Positions 1 through 8,685 of a stretch of 64,000 nt of DNA are shown piece after piece. The notes beneath the pieces were generated by a model. The model worked only from the letters and a program-made list of their open reading frames with translations, had not been told where the DNA came from and searched no databases. A program made the translations under genes and the position numbers. How positions within the stretch are numbered: the first letter of the stretch is position 1; each line of letters starts with the position of its first letter. This stretch comes from SIG603 sp964370775 (GTDB lineage: Bacteria > Bacillota > Clostridia > Oscillospirales > Acutalibacteraceae), in assembly GCA_964370775.1 (NCBI GenBank), contig CAYJKT010000009.1:30803-94802 (forward strand), in the 5' to 3' direction.

Positions 1-1
1 T

Positions 2-1360
2 CAACTGATTTTTTCTGTATTTGTGCTTGCAATAACGCTTTCTACCTCTGGAATTAGTCTTGCTGTTACAAGGCTTGTGAGTGCTGCAATTGCAAAAAAT
101 CAAAGAAATAAAATTAAGTCCATAGTAAAAAAATGTTTGCTGTTTTCACTAGCGTTAAGCCTGTTTATTTCATGTGTGTTCTTTTTTTTCTCTGACTTTT
201 TAGCTGTGTTGTTTTTATCCAACAGTGAAGCAGGGGAGAGCTTGCGGATACTTGGTATAGGTTTGCCGTTTATGGCATTGTGTACGAGTATGAGAGGATA
301 TTTCTTGTCGGTAGATGAAAGCATAACTTGCATGGTTGCAGAATTTTTTGAACAAATTTTCACTATAGGAATAACCATAGCTATATTTACAGTTATGCCA
401 TTTGAAAGTATTGAACAAGCTTGTGTTTATGCTATGATTGCTTCAACAATAGGCGAGATGATTTCATTCTTAATAGATATTATCGCTTGTAAATTTAGCC
501 TTAAAAAGCATACTCCAAAAGATAAAAAAGAAGCTAAACACGTCTTTAAAGCACTGGGTCATATTGCATTACCTTGCACCATGAGCACAGCTGTTAGAAG
601 CCTTTTGAACACATGCGAAAATATTTTAATACCAAACAGATTAAGAGCTGGTGGTGCAAGCTATAGCTTGTCTATGGAGCAGTATGGGCTAATTCATGGA
701 ATGGCAGTGCCAATGCTATATTTTCCAACAGCTATTATATACTCATTTGCATTTTTGTTGATACCTAAAATATGCAAAGAGTTTGAAAAAGGGCACAAAA
801 AAGCAGTAGCATACATAACCGGAAAAGCTGTTATGACTGCTACGAACTTTGGTATAATAAGCTTTGTGTTCTTTTTTAACTTTAGTAATTTGTTGTCTAA
901 AGTGGTGTATAGCAATGAAGAAGCAGGAGCGCTTATCAAAATACTATCCCCGTTGCTACCGTTGATATGTTTGGATATAGTGATAGATTGTCTGTTAAAA
1001 GGTTTAGACCAACAGATACACACCATGAAGCTGAATATTGTAGACTCTGGCTTGAGAGTGCTTTTTATATGGCTGTTTTTAAGTAGCTTTGGGATAGACA
1101 GCTATGTGGTCATAATATTTTTTAGCACAGTTTTTAATGCAAGTTTGAGTATGCATAAATTAATTCATGTAACAAATATGAGTTTGAGCATTTTTAAGGA
1201 CACAATTATAAGACTACCTATAGCGTTTGTATCTGTATATATTGCAAGCACTGTTAATGTAACAGAAAACGAAACTGCAAGGCTTATTATAAGTCTTGCA
1301 GTGAGTTACGGAATATATTACGCAGTGGATTTTGTTATTAAGAGATTTAGGAAAGTTTAA
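2..1360 (+). CDS. SpoVB-like polysaccharide flippase, 5' end cut off by the window
   Basis: This is a polytopic membrane protein of the MATE/MOP superfamily, closest in feel to SpoVB and polysaccharide flippases, which move lipid-linked cell-wall or polysaccharide precursors across the membrane. The reading frame is open from base 2, and its first visible residues (QLIFSVFVLAITLSTSGISL) match the SpoVB-type segment 'YQLIFPVYVLALTLATSGIP', so the true start lies upstream. The GTG at 23 is internal. About 450 codons are visible and carry many hydrophobic segments. The family is clear, but the substrate is not. It ends in a hairpin shared with the convergent gene downstream. Confidence 0.8.
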   Translation, partial: QLIFSVFVLAITLSTSGISLAVTRLVSAAIAKNQRNKIKSIVKKCLLFSLALSLFISCVFFFFSDFLAVLFLSNSEAGESLRILGIGLPFMALCTSMRGYFLSVDESITCMVAEFFEQIFTIGITIAIFTVMPFESIEQACVYAMIASTIGEMISFLIDIIACKFSLKKHTPKDKKEAKHVFKALGHIALPCTMSTAVRSLLNTCENILIPNRLRAGGASYSLSMEQYGLIHGMAVPMLYFPTAIIYSFAFLLIPKICKEFEKGHKKAVAYITGKAVMTATNFGIISFVFFFNFSNLLSKVVYSNEEAGALIKILSPLLPLICLDIVIDCLLKGLDQQIHTMKLNIVDSGLRVLFIWLFLSSFGIDSYVVIIFFSTVFNASLSMHKLIHVTNMSLSIFKDTIIRLPIAFVSVYIASTVNVTENETARLIISLAVSYGIYYAVDFVIKRFRKV

Positions 1361-1380
1361 TATCCCTCAGGTTAAACTTT
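1352..1380. terminator. Bidirectional hairpin built from the last codons of two convergent genes
   Basis: AAAGTTTAA (1352-1360) and TTAAACTTT (1372-1380) form a perfect 9-bp stem with an 11-base loop. Each arm contains the stop codon of one of the two convergent genes. T-rich flanks are weak, so termination efficiency is uncertain. Confidence 0.5.
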
Positions 1381-2439
1381 ATGAGGATATTGCAAAGCAA
1401 TTCGGTTTTCTGGGTTAGTATCTGTAATGTATAAAACAATTAAGAAAAACAGTTCCAAAGGTTTCATTAAGATATAGATAATATCTGCAATTATCAATGA
1501 TTTAATGTGCTTACCTATCGGATAGCCTACTTTATCATAAATACCTCTAGTGATTTTGTGTAGTCTAGGCGTTTTCTCCTCTAGTATTTGTTCAAAAGCG
1601 TTAGCAATACACAGTTGACGGTTAACGACAACACGGTGTCCGTGTCGCACACCAGTACGCAGAGGTCTAACAATTTTACGGTGCCCACTAGCAGCTACTG
1701 TGCAAAGGTAATGTTCGTCGTACTGTATGTTCTGTGGTGCAGTTTGTTGTGACATTGTCCAATCAGCAGTGTTAGTCCATGCTTTAATAATGCTGTCAGG
1801 TTCTTGCCCAAATAAAGTTAGCACAATAATGATTAATCCAAGTAAAGGTAGTAATAAAACTAAAGCCACCAAAGGCAGTTTATTAGCTTTTGTGAATAAC
1901 TTAGATAATTTTTTGTATTTGTAACTTACCTCATTATTTTTAATTAATGTGTCTATATCAGATACTAAAAGATAAATAGTTTTTATAAAAATAATTATAA
2001 CATTAAATGGAAATAACACTAAAATAAAATTAGAAAAAGTTTGAATACACCACAAAGTACAGATAATTATTCCACAATAAAGTGTAGCAACTCCCACTGC
2101 TAACAGCAATGGGGGTTGCTTTTTGTGTGATGAAAAACGAATAAATACGTAGCCTATAAGTGAAAAAAGTGCAAGTATAATTATAGTAGGGAATGAGCCT
2201 AAATCTACAATACTATGCTCTTGTCCGTTATATAACTGGGTATCCCACGGAAGAAACAAGATTTCTTCAAAACTTATGTAGGCATAAAGAGTGATTGCTC
2301 CAATAAATATAGCTACTAGCTCAACATGTTTTTCATATTTTTTAGATGTTTTATTTAGTAGAGTAAATAAAAAGCAATACAAATTCCAAATAGTTAATGG
2401 AATTGGGACGATAAATAGGAATATAAAAATTAGTTGCAT
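1372..2439 (-). CDS. DUF6688-like multi-spanning membrane protein
   Basis: The protein has about 355 residues. Six or so hydrophobic segments fill the first 220 residues. A soluble stretch follows, containing YLCTVAASGHRK, a Gly/His/Arg-rich 'GVRHGHRVVVNRQLCIANAFE' block and 'YDKVGYPIGKHI', then a last hydrophobic segment. That C-terminal pattern matches what I recall of the uncharacterised DUF6688 family; no biochemical role is known to me. The start was set at the ATG at 2439, where GGTGA lies eight bases upstream; the GTG fifteen bases earlier overlaps that site. It is on the same strand as, and downstream of, the lipoprotein and glycerate kinase genes. Confidence 0.6.
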   Translation of the reverse strand: MQLIFIFLFIVPIPLTIWNLYCFLFTLLNKTSKKYEKHVELVAIFIGAITLYAYISFEEILFLPWDTQLYNGQEHSIVDLGSFPTIIILALFSLIGYVFIRFSSHKKQPPLLLAVGVATLYCGIIICTLWCIQTFSNFILVLFPFNVIIIFIKTIYLLVSDIDTLIKNNEVSYKYKKLSKLFTKANKLPLVALVLLLPLLGLIIIVLTLFGQEPDSIIKAWTNTADWTMSQQTAPQNIQYDEHYLCTVAASGHRKIVRPLRTGVRHGHRVVVNRQLCIANAFEQILEEKTPRLHKITRGIYDKVGYPIGKHIKSLIIADIIYILMKPLELFFLIVLYITDTNPENRIALQYPHKV

Positions 2440-2503
2440 AAAAATTATCACCAAAAGAAATTTATAAGTTCAAGGAGTTCTTACTATAGGGAGTGTCAGT
2501 TGA

Positions 2504-4021
2504 TTAATCCATATATCTAAAGGCTTTGTATGTTTGTCCATTTTCATTAGAACCTACTGAGAATAATACTTCATTTGTATTAAAATCAATTTCTTGAAAA
2601 ATATAGTAAGGGTCTACAGTTTTACCCCATCCGATTACATATTGACCCTCCTTGATTTCATAAACACCACCCATGGAATTAGAAAAAACGCCATCTACTT
2701 GATAAGAGGTGTAATCTACTAAGGTTTTATTTTCTTCATCTATATAGATTTTTAATAGGCGAGTTTGTCCATCGGTGTCAACATCGTCTCCACCATTGTC
2801 AAATAGCATGATTGCGCCATCTTCACTAATTCTTACATCGTGTTGCTTCTTGAATTTTTGTTCATCGGATAATCCAAACTGATCAGCTACACCGCCTAAA
2901 ATCCACAGTATATCTGATGTTTCTCTATCTACTTTTATTATAGCATCAAGATTTTTTAGAGAAATAACTAAATTGTTATCACTAGGATCTACTCTTGCAC
3001 AGTTAAAATGTGTATAATCAGAATTTACAAGATCTTCATTAAAATAATCATTTTCTCTAACACTGTACTCGTATAACTCGGGGTGGTCAGTACTATTCCA
3101 TTCAAAAATTAAAGTGTCGTCTTTTATCTCCTGCACTACTGCATTTACTACGTTTGCTCCAGATTCCGTGAATTCTACTCCTTCTGGGAAGTTTGTAACT
3201 TTTTGTGGAACATAGGCAGAAACCAAATAATGGTTTTCACCTAGTATTTCAAATTGATGTGAATCTAGAGGCATATTTTTTGGAACGTTATCACTTTCAA
3301 TTAAATGCGTAACTTCGTCGATTATTCTGAAATTTTCATCCATTATAACAGCTTTTACTGTTCCGTACGCAACATCTTCTAATTTAGGGTGTTCTTCTAC
3401 ACTTACTGCTTGATGATAACTGTAATAAATTTCTCCATTAACTTCTGTTCGGTTAAAAAACATTGCACCAGGAGCAGATTTATAGTATACCAAGTTACCA
3501 TCAGTATCCATTTTAAACAACCACCCTCGTGGAGAAAAATAGTAAAAACCTTCTTCGTCGGTATTATCTTCAATAGGTTCCAAACTTACCCCATTTGGGT
3601 AGGTTTCAATATATGATATAACTTCATTATTTGTGGAGTTGTTAATGACTCTGAGTTCGATTTTATTATCTAAAGAAATCTCAGTGATATTGAAAGTTTG
3701 CTCTCCTACGTCATCCAAGATAGTATCATTTAAATAAATAGTATAATCTTGGGTTAAATCTAAAGTGATGTAATTATCGGTTAACACTGATAAAGATGAA
3801 ACAGAATAAGTAGCAGGATTATCTAAATCTATTTCTAAAGGTATATCATTTATTTGGATGTTTACCGTGTTAGTAATTTGCGATGATTCTTCTACAGAAC
3901 TTGTAGCAGGAGAAGTAGAAGGTGATAATTCAACTTCTGATGTAAGAATAGTAGTCTCTGGACTGCAAGCAGTTAGTGTTGTAGCAATAAGAAAAAGTGC
4001 TAATAGGATTATGTTTTTCAT
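2504..4021 (-). CDS. Arylsulfotransferase (ASST)-like lipoprotein
   Basis: The 505-residue protein begins with a lipoprotein signal peptide (MKNIILLALFLIATTLTACS, lipidated Cys at about 19), so it should be anchored outside the membrane. After a Ser/Thr/Glu-rich linker comes a beta-propeller-like domain. Segments such as DSHQFEILGENHYLVS, DYTHFNCARVDPSDNNLVISLKN, DILWILGG and KKQHDVRISEDGAIMLFDNG resemble the arylsulfotransferase family, including two spaced His residues (H in 'DSHQ' and 'KQHDV') in positions comparable to the catalytic region. ASST enzymes move sulfate between phenolic esters; whether this one is active is inferred only. It sits 25 bases after the glycerate kinase gene and is probably cotranscribed with it. 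Confidence 0.65.
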   Translation of the reverse strand: MKNIILLALFLIATTLTACSPETTILTSEVELSPSTSPATSSVEESSQITNTVNIQINDIPLEIDLDNPATYSVSSLSVLTDNYITLDLTQDYTIYLNDTILDDVGEQTFNITEISLDNKIELRVINNSTNNEVISYIETYPNGVSLEPIEDNTDEEGFYYFSPRGWLFKMDTDGNLVYYKSAPGAMFFNRTEVNGEIYYSYHQAVSVEEHPKLEDVAYGTVKAVIMDENFRIIDEVTHLIESDNVPKNMPLDSHQFEILGENHYLVSAYVPQKVTNFPEGVEFTESGANVVNAVVQEIKDDTLIFEWNSTDHPELYEYSVRENDYFNEDLVNSDYTHFNCARVDPSDNNLVISLKNLDAIIKVDRETSDILWILGGVADQFGLSDEQKFKKQHDVRISEDGAIMLFDNGGDDVDTDGQTRLLKIYIDEENKTLVDYTSYQVDGVFSNSMGGVYEIKEGQYVIGWGKTVDPYYIFQEIDFNTNEVLFSVGSNENGQTYKAFRYMD

Positions 4022-4045
4022 AATAATTACCTCATTAATATATAT

Positions 4046-5176
4046 TTATTTTAAACCAATTTTAACAAGTCTAAACATTCTCTCACACGCATTTTCAGTA
4101 AGTTCTTCTGCGTTGTTCAAAGCATTTTCTAGGCTCATAACTCCGTTAACTGTTGGTATGATGCTTGTAATGCCATAATCGAACATAGCGATAGCGTCTT
4201 TACCCATAGAACCGACTATCGCAACACATGGTATATCTTGTTCTTTACATATTTTGCCAACACCAGAAGCCACTTTTCCAAAAGCAGATTGATAATCCAT
4301 CATGCCTTCTCCAGTGATAACAAGCTCAGCATCTTTGCACTTGTTTTTAAAGTCAAGTATCTCTAAAATAGTCTCTATACCAGAACGCATTTCTGCATTT
4401 GTAAAAGCCATTAAACCTGCACCTAAACCACCAGCAGCACCTGCACCCTCAGTGTCACGAACGCTCTTGCTTACAGCTTTTTCTACTACATCAATATAAT
4501 GCTTCATACCATTTTCTAGCATAGGTTGAGTAGTTTCATCAGCGCCTTTTTGTTTTCCAAAAACATAAGTAGCACCAGTTTCGCCAAGCAATGGGTTTTT
4601 AACATCGCTCATAACAGTGATTTCTGTGTCCTTAATTCTTGTGTCAATATCTGTTAAATCAATGCTATCAATTTCAGTAAAGTTTTTAGCGATAGGCTCT
4701 AAAATGTCACCATCTGAGTTTAAAAACTTAACACCAAGAGCTGCTGCAAAGCCAATACCACCGTCATTAGTAGCACTGCCACCAATTCCTATGTAAATGT
4801 GTTTACAACCTTTTTCGATAGCGTCTAAAATCATTTCACCTGTGCCAAAAGTGCTGTGCTTAAATATGTCACGCTCACTTGTTTTTACAAGAGGCAAACC
4901 AGAAGCAGTCGCCATTTCCATAACTGCATTATCATCAAAAATCGCATATTTTGACTCGATTAATCTGCCTAGTGGGTCTTTTACAAGACAACTTACTTCA
5001 CGAGCATTTAAAGAACTAACCAAGCAGTCAACAGTTCCCTCACCACCGTCAGCGAGTGGCAACTTAATTACATCACAATCAATAAAATTTCTTTTTGCAA
5101 CTTTTTCAGCAATGTTGCAAATATCTAAAGCACTTAATGAGCCTTTAAAAGAATCAGGAGCTACAACTATTTTCAT
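4046..5176 (-). CDS. glxK: Glycerate kinase (GarK/GlxK family)
   Basis: Phosphorylates D-glycerate with ATP, feeding glycerate into glycolysis. The 376-residue length and the N-terminal MKIVVAPDSFKGSLSA signature are typical of the family, as are the internal blocks LADGGEGT, IGIGGSATNDGG (near residue 130), GAGAAGGLGAG and ITGEGMMDYQS. The ATG at 5176 is chosen because GAGGTGA sits at the right distance; the upstream TTG would lie inside the ribosome binding site. It is divergent from ilvC and has its own promoter at 5198-5226. Whether the product is 2- or 3-phosphoglycerate cannot be told from sequence. Confidence 0.93.
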   Translation of the reverse strand: MKIVVAPDSFKGSLSALDICNIAEKVAKRNFIDCDVIKLPLADGGEGTVDCLVSSLNAREVSCLVKDPLGRLIESKYAIFDDNAVMEMATASGLPLVKTSERDIFKHSTFGTGEMILDAIEKGCKHIYIGIGGSATNDGGIGFAAALGVKFLNSDGDILEPIAKNFTEIDSIDLTDIDTRIKDTEITVMSDVKNPLLGETGATYVFGKQKGADETTQPMLENGMKHYIDVVEKAVSKSVRDTEGAGAAGGLGAGLMAFTNAEMRSGIETILEILDFKNKCKDAELVITGEGMMDYQSAFGKVASGVGKICKEQDIPCVAIVGSMGKDAIAMFDYGITSIIPTVNGVMSLENALNNAEELTENACERMFRLVKIGLK

Positions 5177-5197
5177 ATACAATCACCTCTAAATTTT

Positions 5198-5226
5198 TTT
5201 ATATTTTACCATAAAAACTTTGTAAA
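5198..5226 (-). promoter_or_regulatory. Promoter of the glycerate kinase gene
   Basis: On the minus strand TTTACA (5226-5221) and TATAAA (5203-5198) are separated by 17 bases, a good sigma-A promoter just ahead of the gene. Confidence 0.5.
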
Positions 5227-5243
5227 ATAAAGTAAAAACAACG

Positions 5244-5269
5244 AAAATTTTTAATAAATTAAAAATTTT
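5244..5269. repeat. Perfect inverted repeat between the divergent glxK and ilvC promoters
   Basis: AAAATTTTTAA and TTAAAAATTTT are 11-base arms separated by TAAA. The repeat lies 10 bases upstream of the ilvC -35 box and 17 bases upstream of the glxK -35 box, so it is placed as a shared operator. The AATTTT/AAAATT character is loosely CodY-like, but it does not match the CodY box well. Confidence 0.45.
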
Positions 5270-5279
5270 AATAAAAAAC

Positions 5280-5308
5280 TTGTTTATCTAACTAAAGTGT
5301 GGTATAAT
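5280..5308 (+). promoter_or_regulatory. Promoter of ilvC
   Basis: TTGTTT (5280-5285), a 17-base spacer and a perfect TATAAT (5303-5308). Transcription would begin near 5315, about 85 bases before the ilvC start. Confidence 0.7.
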
Positions 5309-5316
5309 CACTTTCA

Positions 5317-5379
5317 ATGGTAATCTTTGTTCTATGTGCATTAGATGTAGGTGGAATAATGAATATATTAGATAGTTAG
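5317..5379 (+). CDS. Possible 20-codon leader peptide ahead of ilvC
   Basis: A short frame starts within a few bases of the predicted ilvC transcription start and stops just before the ilvC ribosome binding site. It would encode MVIFVLCALDVGGIMNILDS, in which nine of twenty residues are Val, Ile or Leu. That composition is suggestive of an attenuation or translation-coupling leader for a branched-chain amino acid gene. However, no ribosome binding site is present (it would be leaderless), and no terminator hairpin lies between it and ilvC, so chance is a real alternative. Confidence 0.2.
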   Translation: MVIFVLCALDVGGIMNILDS

Positions 5380-5398
5380 TTTTTAGGAGGAAATAATA

Positions 5399-6409
5399 AT
5401 GGCAAAGATTTATTATCAAGAGGACTGTAATTTATCTCTATTGGAAGGAAAAACAATTGCAGTTATCGGTTACGGTAGCCAAGGTCATGCACACGCATTG
5501 AATGCTAAGGATTCAGGCTGTAACGTTATTATCGGTTTATATGAGGGAAGTAAATCATGGGCAAAAGCAGAGGCTCAAGGCTTTAAAGTTTACACTGCTG
5601 AAGAAGCTGCTAAAAAAGCAGATATCATAATGATTCTTATCAATGACGAGCTACAAGGCGATTTATATAAAAATAGCATTGAGCCTAATCTTGAAGAAGG
5701 CAACATGCTAATGTTCGCTCATGGTTTTGCAATTCACTTTGGTCAAATCGTTGCTCCAAAAGGTGTTGACGTTACTATGATCGCTCCAAAAGGCCCTGGC
5801 CATACAGTTAGAAGTGAATATGTTGAGGGTAAAGGTGTTCCTTCACTTATCGCTGTTCATCAAGACGAAACAGGCAAAGCACACGACATGGCTCTAGCTT
5901 ATGCGTTAGCTACTGGTGGTGCAAGAGCTGGTGTTCTTCAAACTACTTTCAGAGAAGAAACAGAAACTGACTTATTCGGTGAGCAAGCTGTTCTTTGTGG
6001 CGGTGTTACTGCTTTAATGCAAGCAGGTTTTGAAACACTTGTTGAAGCTGGTTACGAGCCAGAGAGCGCATACTTTGAGTGTATCCACGAGATGAAACTT
6101 ATCGTTGACCTAATTTATCAATCAGGTTTTGCTGGCATGAGATATTCTATCTCTAACACAGCTGAGTACGGCGACTATATCACAGGACCTAAAGTTATCA
6201 CAGCAGAGACTAAAAAAGCTATGAAACAAGTTCTAACAGATATCCAAGACGGTACTTTTGCTAAAGATTGGTTAAGTGAAAACGCTGTTAAAGCACCTCA
6301 CTTCAAAGCAATGAGAAGAAGATGTGCAGAGCATCAATTAGAAGAAGTTGGTTCAGAGCTAAGAAAACTATACAGCTGGAGCGACAAAGATAAATTAATT
6401 GACAACTAA
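5399..6409 (+). CDS. ilvC: Ketol-acid reductoisomerase
   Basis: Catalyses the second step of valine, isoleucine and leucine synthesis: isomerisation and NAD(P)H reduction of acetolactate or acetohydroxybutyrate, with Mg2+. The 336 residues are the usual class I length. Visible landmarks are the Rossmann motif VIGYGSQGHAHALN, the cofactor loop 'GLYEGSKSW' (Ser residues in the positions that usually bind the NADPH phosphate), APKGPGHTVR, FREETETDLFGEQAVLCGG and the metal-binding region ECIHEMKLIVDL. AGGAGG lies seven bases before the ATG. No other ilv or leu gene is nearby, so it is a stand-alone unit with its own promoter and terminator. Confidence 0.97.
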   Translation: MAKIYYQEDCNLSLLEGKTIAVIGYGSQGHAHALNAKDSGCNVIIGLYEGSKSWAKAEAQGFKVYTAEEAAKKADIIMILINDELQGDLYKNSIEPNLEEGNMLMFAHGFAIHFGQIVAPKGVDVTMIAPKGPGHTVRSEYVEGKGVPSLIAVHQDETGKAHDMALAYALATGGARAGVLQTTFREETETDLFGEQAVLCGGVTALMQAGFETLVEAGYEPESAYFECIHEMKLIVDLIYQSGFAGMRYSISNTAEYGDYITGPKVITAETKKAMKQVLTDIQDGTFAKDWLSENAVKAPHFKAMRRRCAEHQLEEVGSELRKLYSWSDKDKLIDN

Positions 6410-6420
6410 TAAATAATTTT

Positions 6421-6442
6421 AAGGGGCTGAGTTCAGCCCCTT
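6421..6442 (+). terminator. Rho-independent terminator of ilvC
   Basis: AAGGGGCTGA / TCAGCCCCTT stem with a two-base loop, followed by TTGTTAT. Confidence 0.85.
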
Positions 6443-6483
6443 TTGTTATACTGAGTTTTTGAATATTTCTGAAAGGAATAGCA

Positions 6484-7698
6484 ATGGATAATTTTATTTT
6501 ATATAATAATTTTGACGAAAAAAAAATTATTAAAGAAGTGCTAGAAGAAAAAGCAAACAAAACTAAATCTATAGCTTATCTGGTAAAATTAGCAGAGGAA
6601 AACGGTTTTTACGGCAATTTGTGGCATGTGTTTTTAGCTTTTTCTATAGTGAATGACGTGAATGTTTACAGCAAAACTTGCGAGATAGAGGGGAAACCTC
6701 AGGGCAGTGTAAATGATATTGCTATGCACGATTTCGCTAAGTTCAAAGATTTATTTGACATTGATGTGCATGAGCTTGGAATGGAGCTTGTGACGTATTA
6801 TGAAAATCCTAATTACAACAAAAAACTTGTAAGCAAAAGAATTAGGGATAAAATTTGTACTCTTGCGACAGAGCTTGCTAAGGCTAAGACAGTCCATGAA
6901 TTTAAAGATATAGTAACTGCTTTTTACGCAGAGAATGGTGTAGGTAAATTTGGACTTCACAAAGCGTTTAGACTAGACGGCTGTGAGATTATACCTGTTA
7001 CAAATATATCAGATATTACGCTAGAGGACTTAGTTGGGTATGACATTCCAAAGCAAAAGCTTATCGACAACACAGAAGCTTTTGTGAATGGTAGAAAAGC
7101 TAATAACTGCCTGCTGTTTGGTGATGCTGGTACTGGTAAATCTTCATCTGTTAAAGCTATTTTAAACAGATATTATGATAAAGGTTTGCGTGTTATCGAG
7201 ATATATAAACATCAATTTCACGACATTAATAACGTGCTTGCACAGGTGAAAAATCGCAATTATAAATTTATTATCTTTATGGACGATTTATCTTTTGATG
7301 ACACAGAGTTTGAGTATAAATACCTTAAAGCAGTTATTGAAGGTGGGCTCGAAAAAAGACCAGATAATGTGCTGATTTATGCGACATCTAACAGGAGACA
7401 TCTAATTAAAGAGAGTTTTGCTGACAAAGAGGGTAGACGTTTTGATGATATGCATGCTTCTGATACAGTAGAAGAAAAATTATCTCTTGCTGCTAGGTTT
7501 GGGCAGTCGATTTATTTTGTAGGTCCTAGCAAAAAAGAGTATGACGAGATTGTTAGAGTGCTTGCGAAAAGAAATAACATTAATATAGAAGAAAGTGAAC
7601 TTTTACTTCTTGCTAACAAATGGGAACTTAGCCACAGTGGCAGAAGTGGTAGAAGTGCAAAGCAATTTATAGATCATTTGTTGTCACTAGGCTACTAA
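6484..7698 (+). CDS. DUF815-family P-loop ATPase
   Basis: The 404-residue protein has an N-terminal alpha-helical region and a C-terminal AAA-like ATPase: Walker A GDAGTGKS at 213-220, Walker B FIIFMDD at 262-268, and a sensor-like IYATSNRRHL segment, followed by the lid region LSHSGRSGRSAKQF. This arrangement, including 'DLVGYDIPKQKLIDNT' before the Walker A, is characteristic of DUF815 proteins, whose biological role is not established. GAAAGGA precedes the ATG. The next gene starts 17 bases downstream and is probably cotranscribed. Confidence 0.85.
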   Translation: MDNFILYNNFDEKKIIKEVLEEKANKTKSIAYLVKLAEENGFYGNLWHVFLAFSIVNDVNVYSKTCEIEGKPQGSVNDIAMHDFAKFKDLFDIDVHELGMELVTYYENPNYNKKLVSKRIRDKICTLATELAKAKTVHEFKDIVTAFYAENGVGKFGLHKAFRLDGCEIIPVTNISDITLEDLVGYDIPKQKLIDNTEAFVNGRKANNCLLFGDAGTGKSSSVKAILNRYYDKGLRVIEIYKHQFHDINNVLAQVKNRNYKFIIFMDDLSFDDTEFEYKYLKAVIEGGLEKRPDNVLIYATSNRRHLIKESFADKEGRRFDDMHASDTVEEKLSLAARFGQSIYFVGPSKKEYDEIVRVLAKRNNINIEESELLLLANKWELSHSGRSGRSAKQFIDHLLSLGY

Positions 7699-7715
7699 AA
7701 TAAGAGGTGAGAGTG

Positions 7716-8651
7716 ATGATAAAAGAGTATATTTTAAGCAAATTAAAGATAATTTTGCTTGTTGTTCTATTTATTGTAGTATTTTTATTTATTTGCTTAA
7801 TTCAAGCTGTGTCAGCTCTCCCTTTGTTATTTTCATCATTAATTATGTTAGCAGTGCTTATACCTATAGTTTTTTTAGATTACGTTAAACATAGGGATAA
7901 CACAGCTAAAATGAGCGAGATGAAAAAAGACATAGTAAATACTGTATACGAAATGCCAGAGGCTAACAATGCGACAGAAAAAGGGTATCATGATTTACTA
8001 AAAGAGCTTGACCATAATTACAGACTGGAGTTACTAGACAAAGAGCTTGCTAAAACAGAATTAACTGAATTTGTGGATATATGGCAAACTCAGCTGAATA
8101 GATTGTTTTCTGACACAGACTATACTGACGAAAAAAGAAGAAAAGCTAGCTTGCGTAATATAGAACGCAAGATTAATTTAATTCATGACTATGTAAAAGT
8201 GAAAGATATTGATGAAAATATTTTTTTGCAGTCTCATAATTTAGAGAATATTGTGAGTTTAATCGTAAGAAAAAACACACACGTTTTTGTTGATAAAAAG
8301 CTTAAAGTTGAGATTAACAATTGTGATTTGGATATAGTCACTGATGATACATGGCTTGCTTTTGTTTTGCAAAATTTATTAGATTATTATTTAAGAGTAA
8401 CCATGTTTGGCGTGATTGTCATAGAAGCGGGTGTAGAAGAAATCTCTATAAAATCTGAGGTTATGGGGCTTGATGTTAAAGCAATTAACAACTTTTTAGA
8501 TGATGGATACGAGCTTAAAAGTGAGGATAGTGACACAGCCGAACTAGGTTTATTGCTTGCAAAAAAAGTTGCTGATAAAATTAGATATTCGCTTGAATTC
8601 ACGTTGGATAATGATGTAATTCACGCTAAATTAAAGAAAATTGTGACGAAG
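7716..8651 (+). CDS. Degenerate BceS-like sensor histidine kinase homologue
   Basis: About 311 residues. Two N-terminal membrane segments (roughly 8-27 and 31-52) are followed by a cytoplasmic part that resembles small intramembrane-sensing kinases. FVDIWQTQLNRL (119-130) lines up with the usual 'LWVHQIKTP' phosphoacceptor segment, but the His is replaced by Thr125. DDTWLAFVLQNLLDYY (210-225) lines up with the N box, with Asp223 where the Mg-binding Asn belongs. AELGLLLAKKVADKI resembles the G2 box but lacks its first Gly. It is therefore likely a pseudokinase or a binding partner rather than an active kinase. The ATG at 7716 is preferred (AGAGGTGA six bases before). No response regulator is adjacent. 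Confidence 0.6.
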
Positions 8652-8670
8652 TAAATTAGCTTCGTCACAA
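8641..8670. terminator. Bidirectional terminator between convergent genes
   Basis: TTGTGACGAAG (8641-8651) and CTTCGTCACAA (8660-8670) form a perfect 11-bp stem followed by TTTTTATA. The left arm is the 3' end of the upstream coding sequence, so the stem includes its last codons. Confidence 0.85.
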
Positions 8671-8685
8671 TTTTTATATAGAGGA

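Noticed and set aside
23..1360. GTG at 23 as the start of the first gene
   Set aside because: The same frame is open to base 2 and the residues before the GTG match the family, so the gene begins outside the window.
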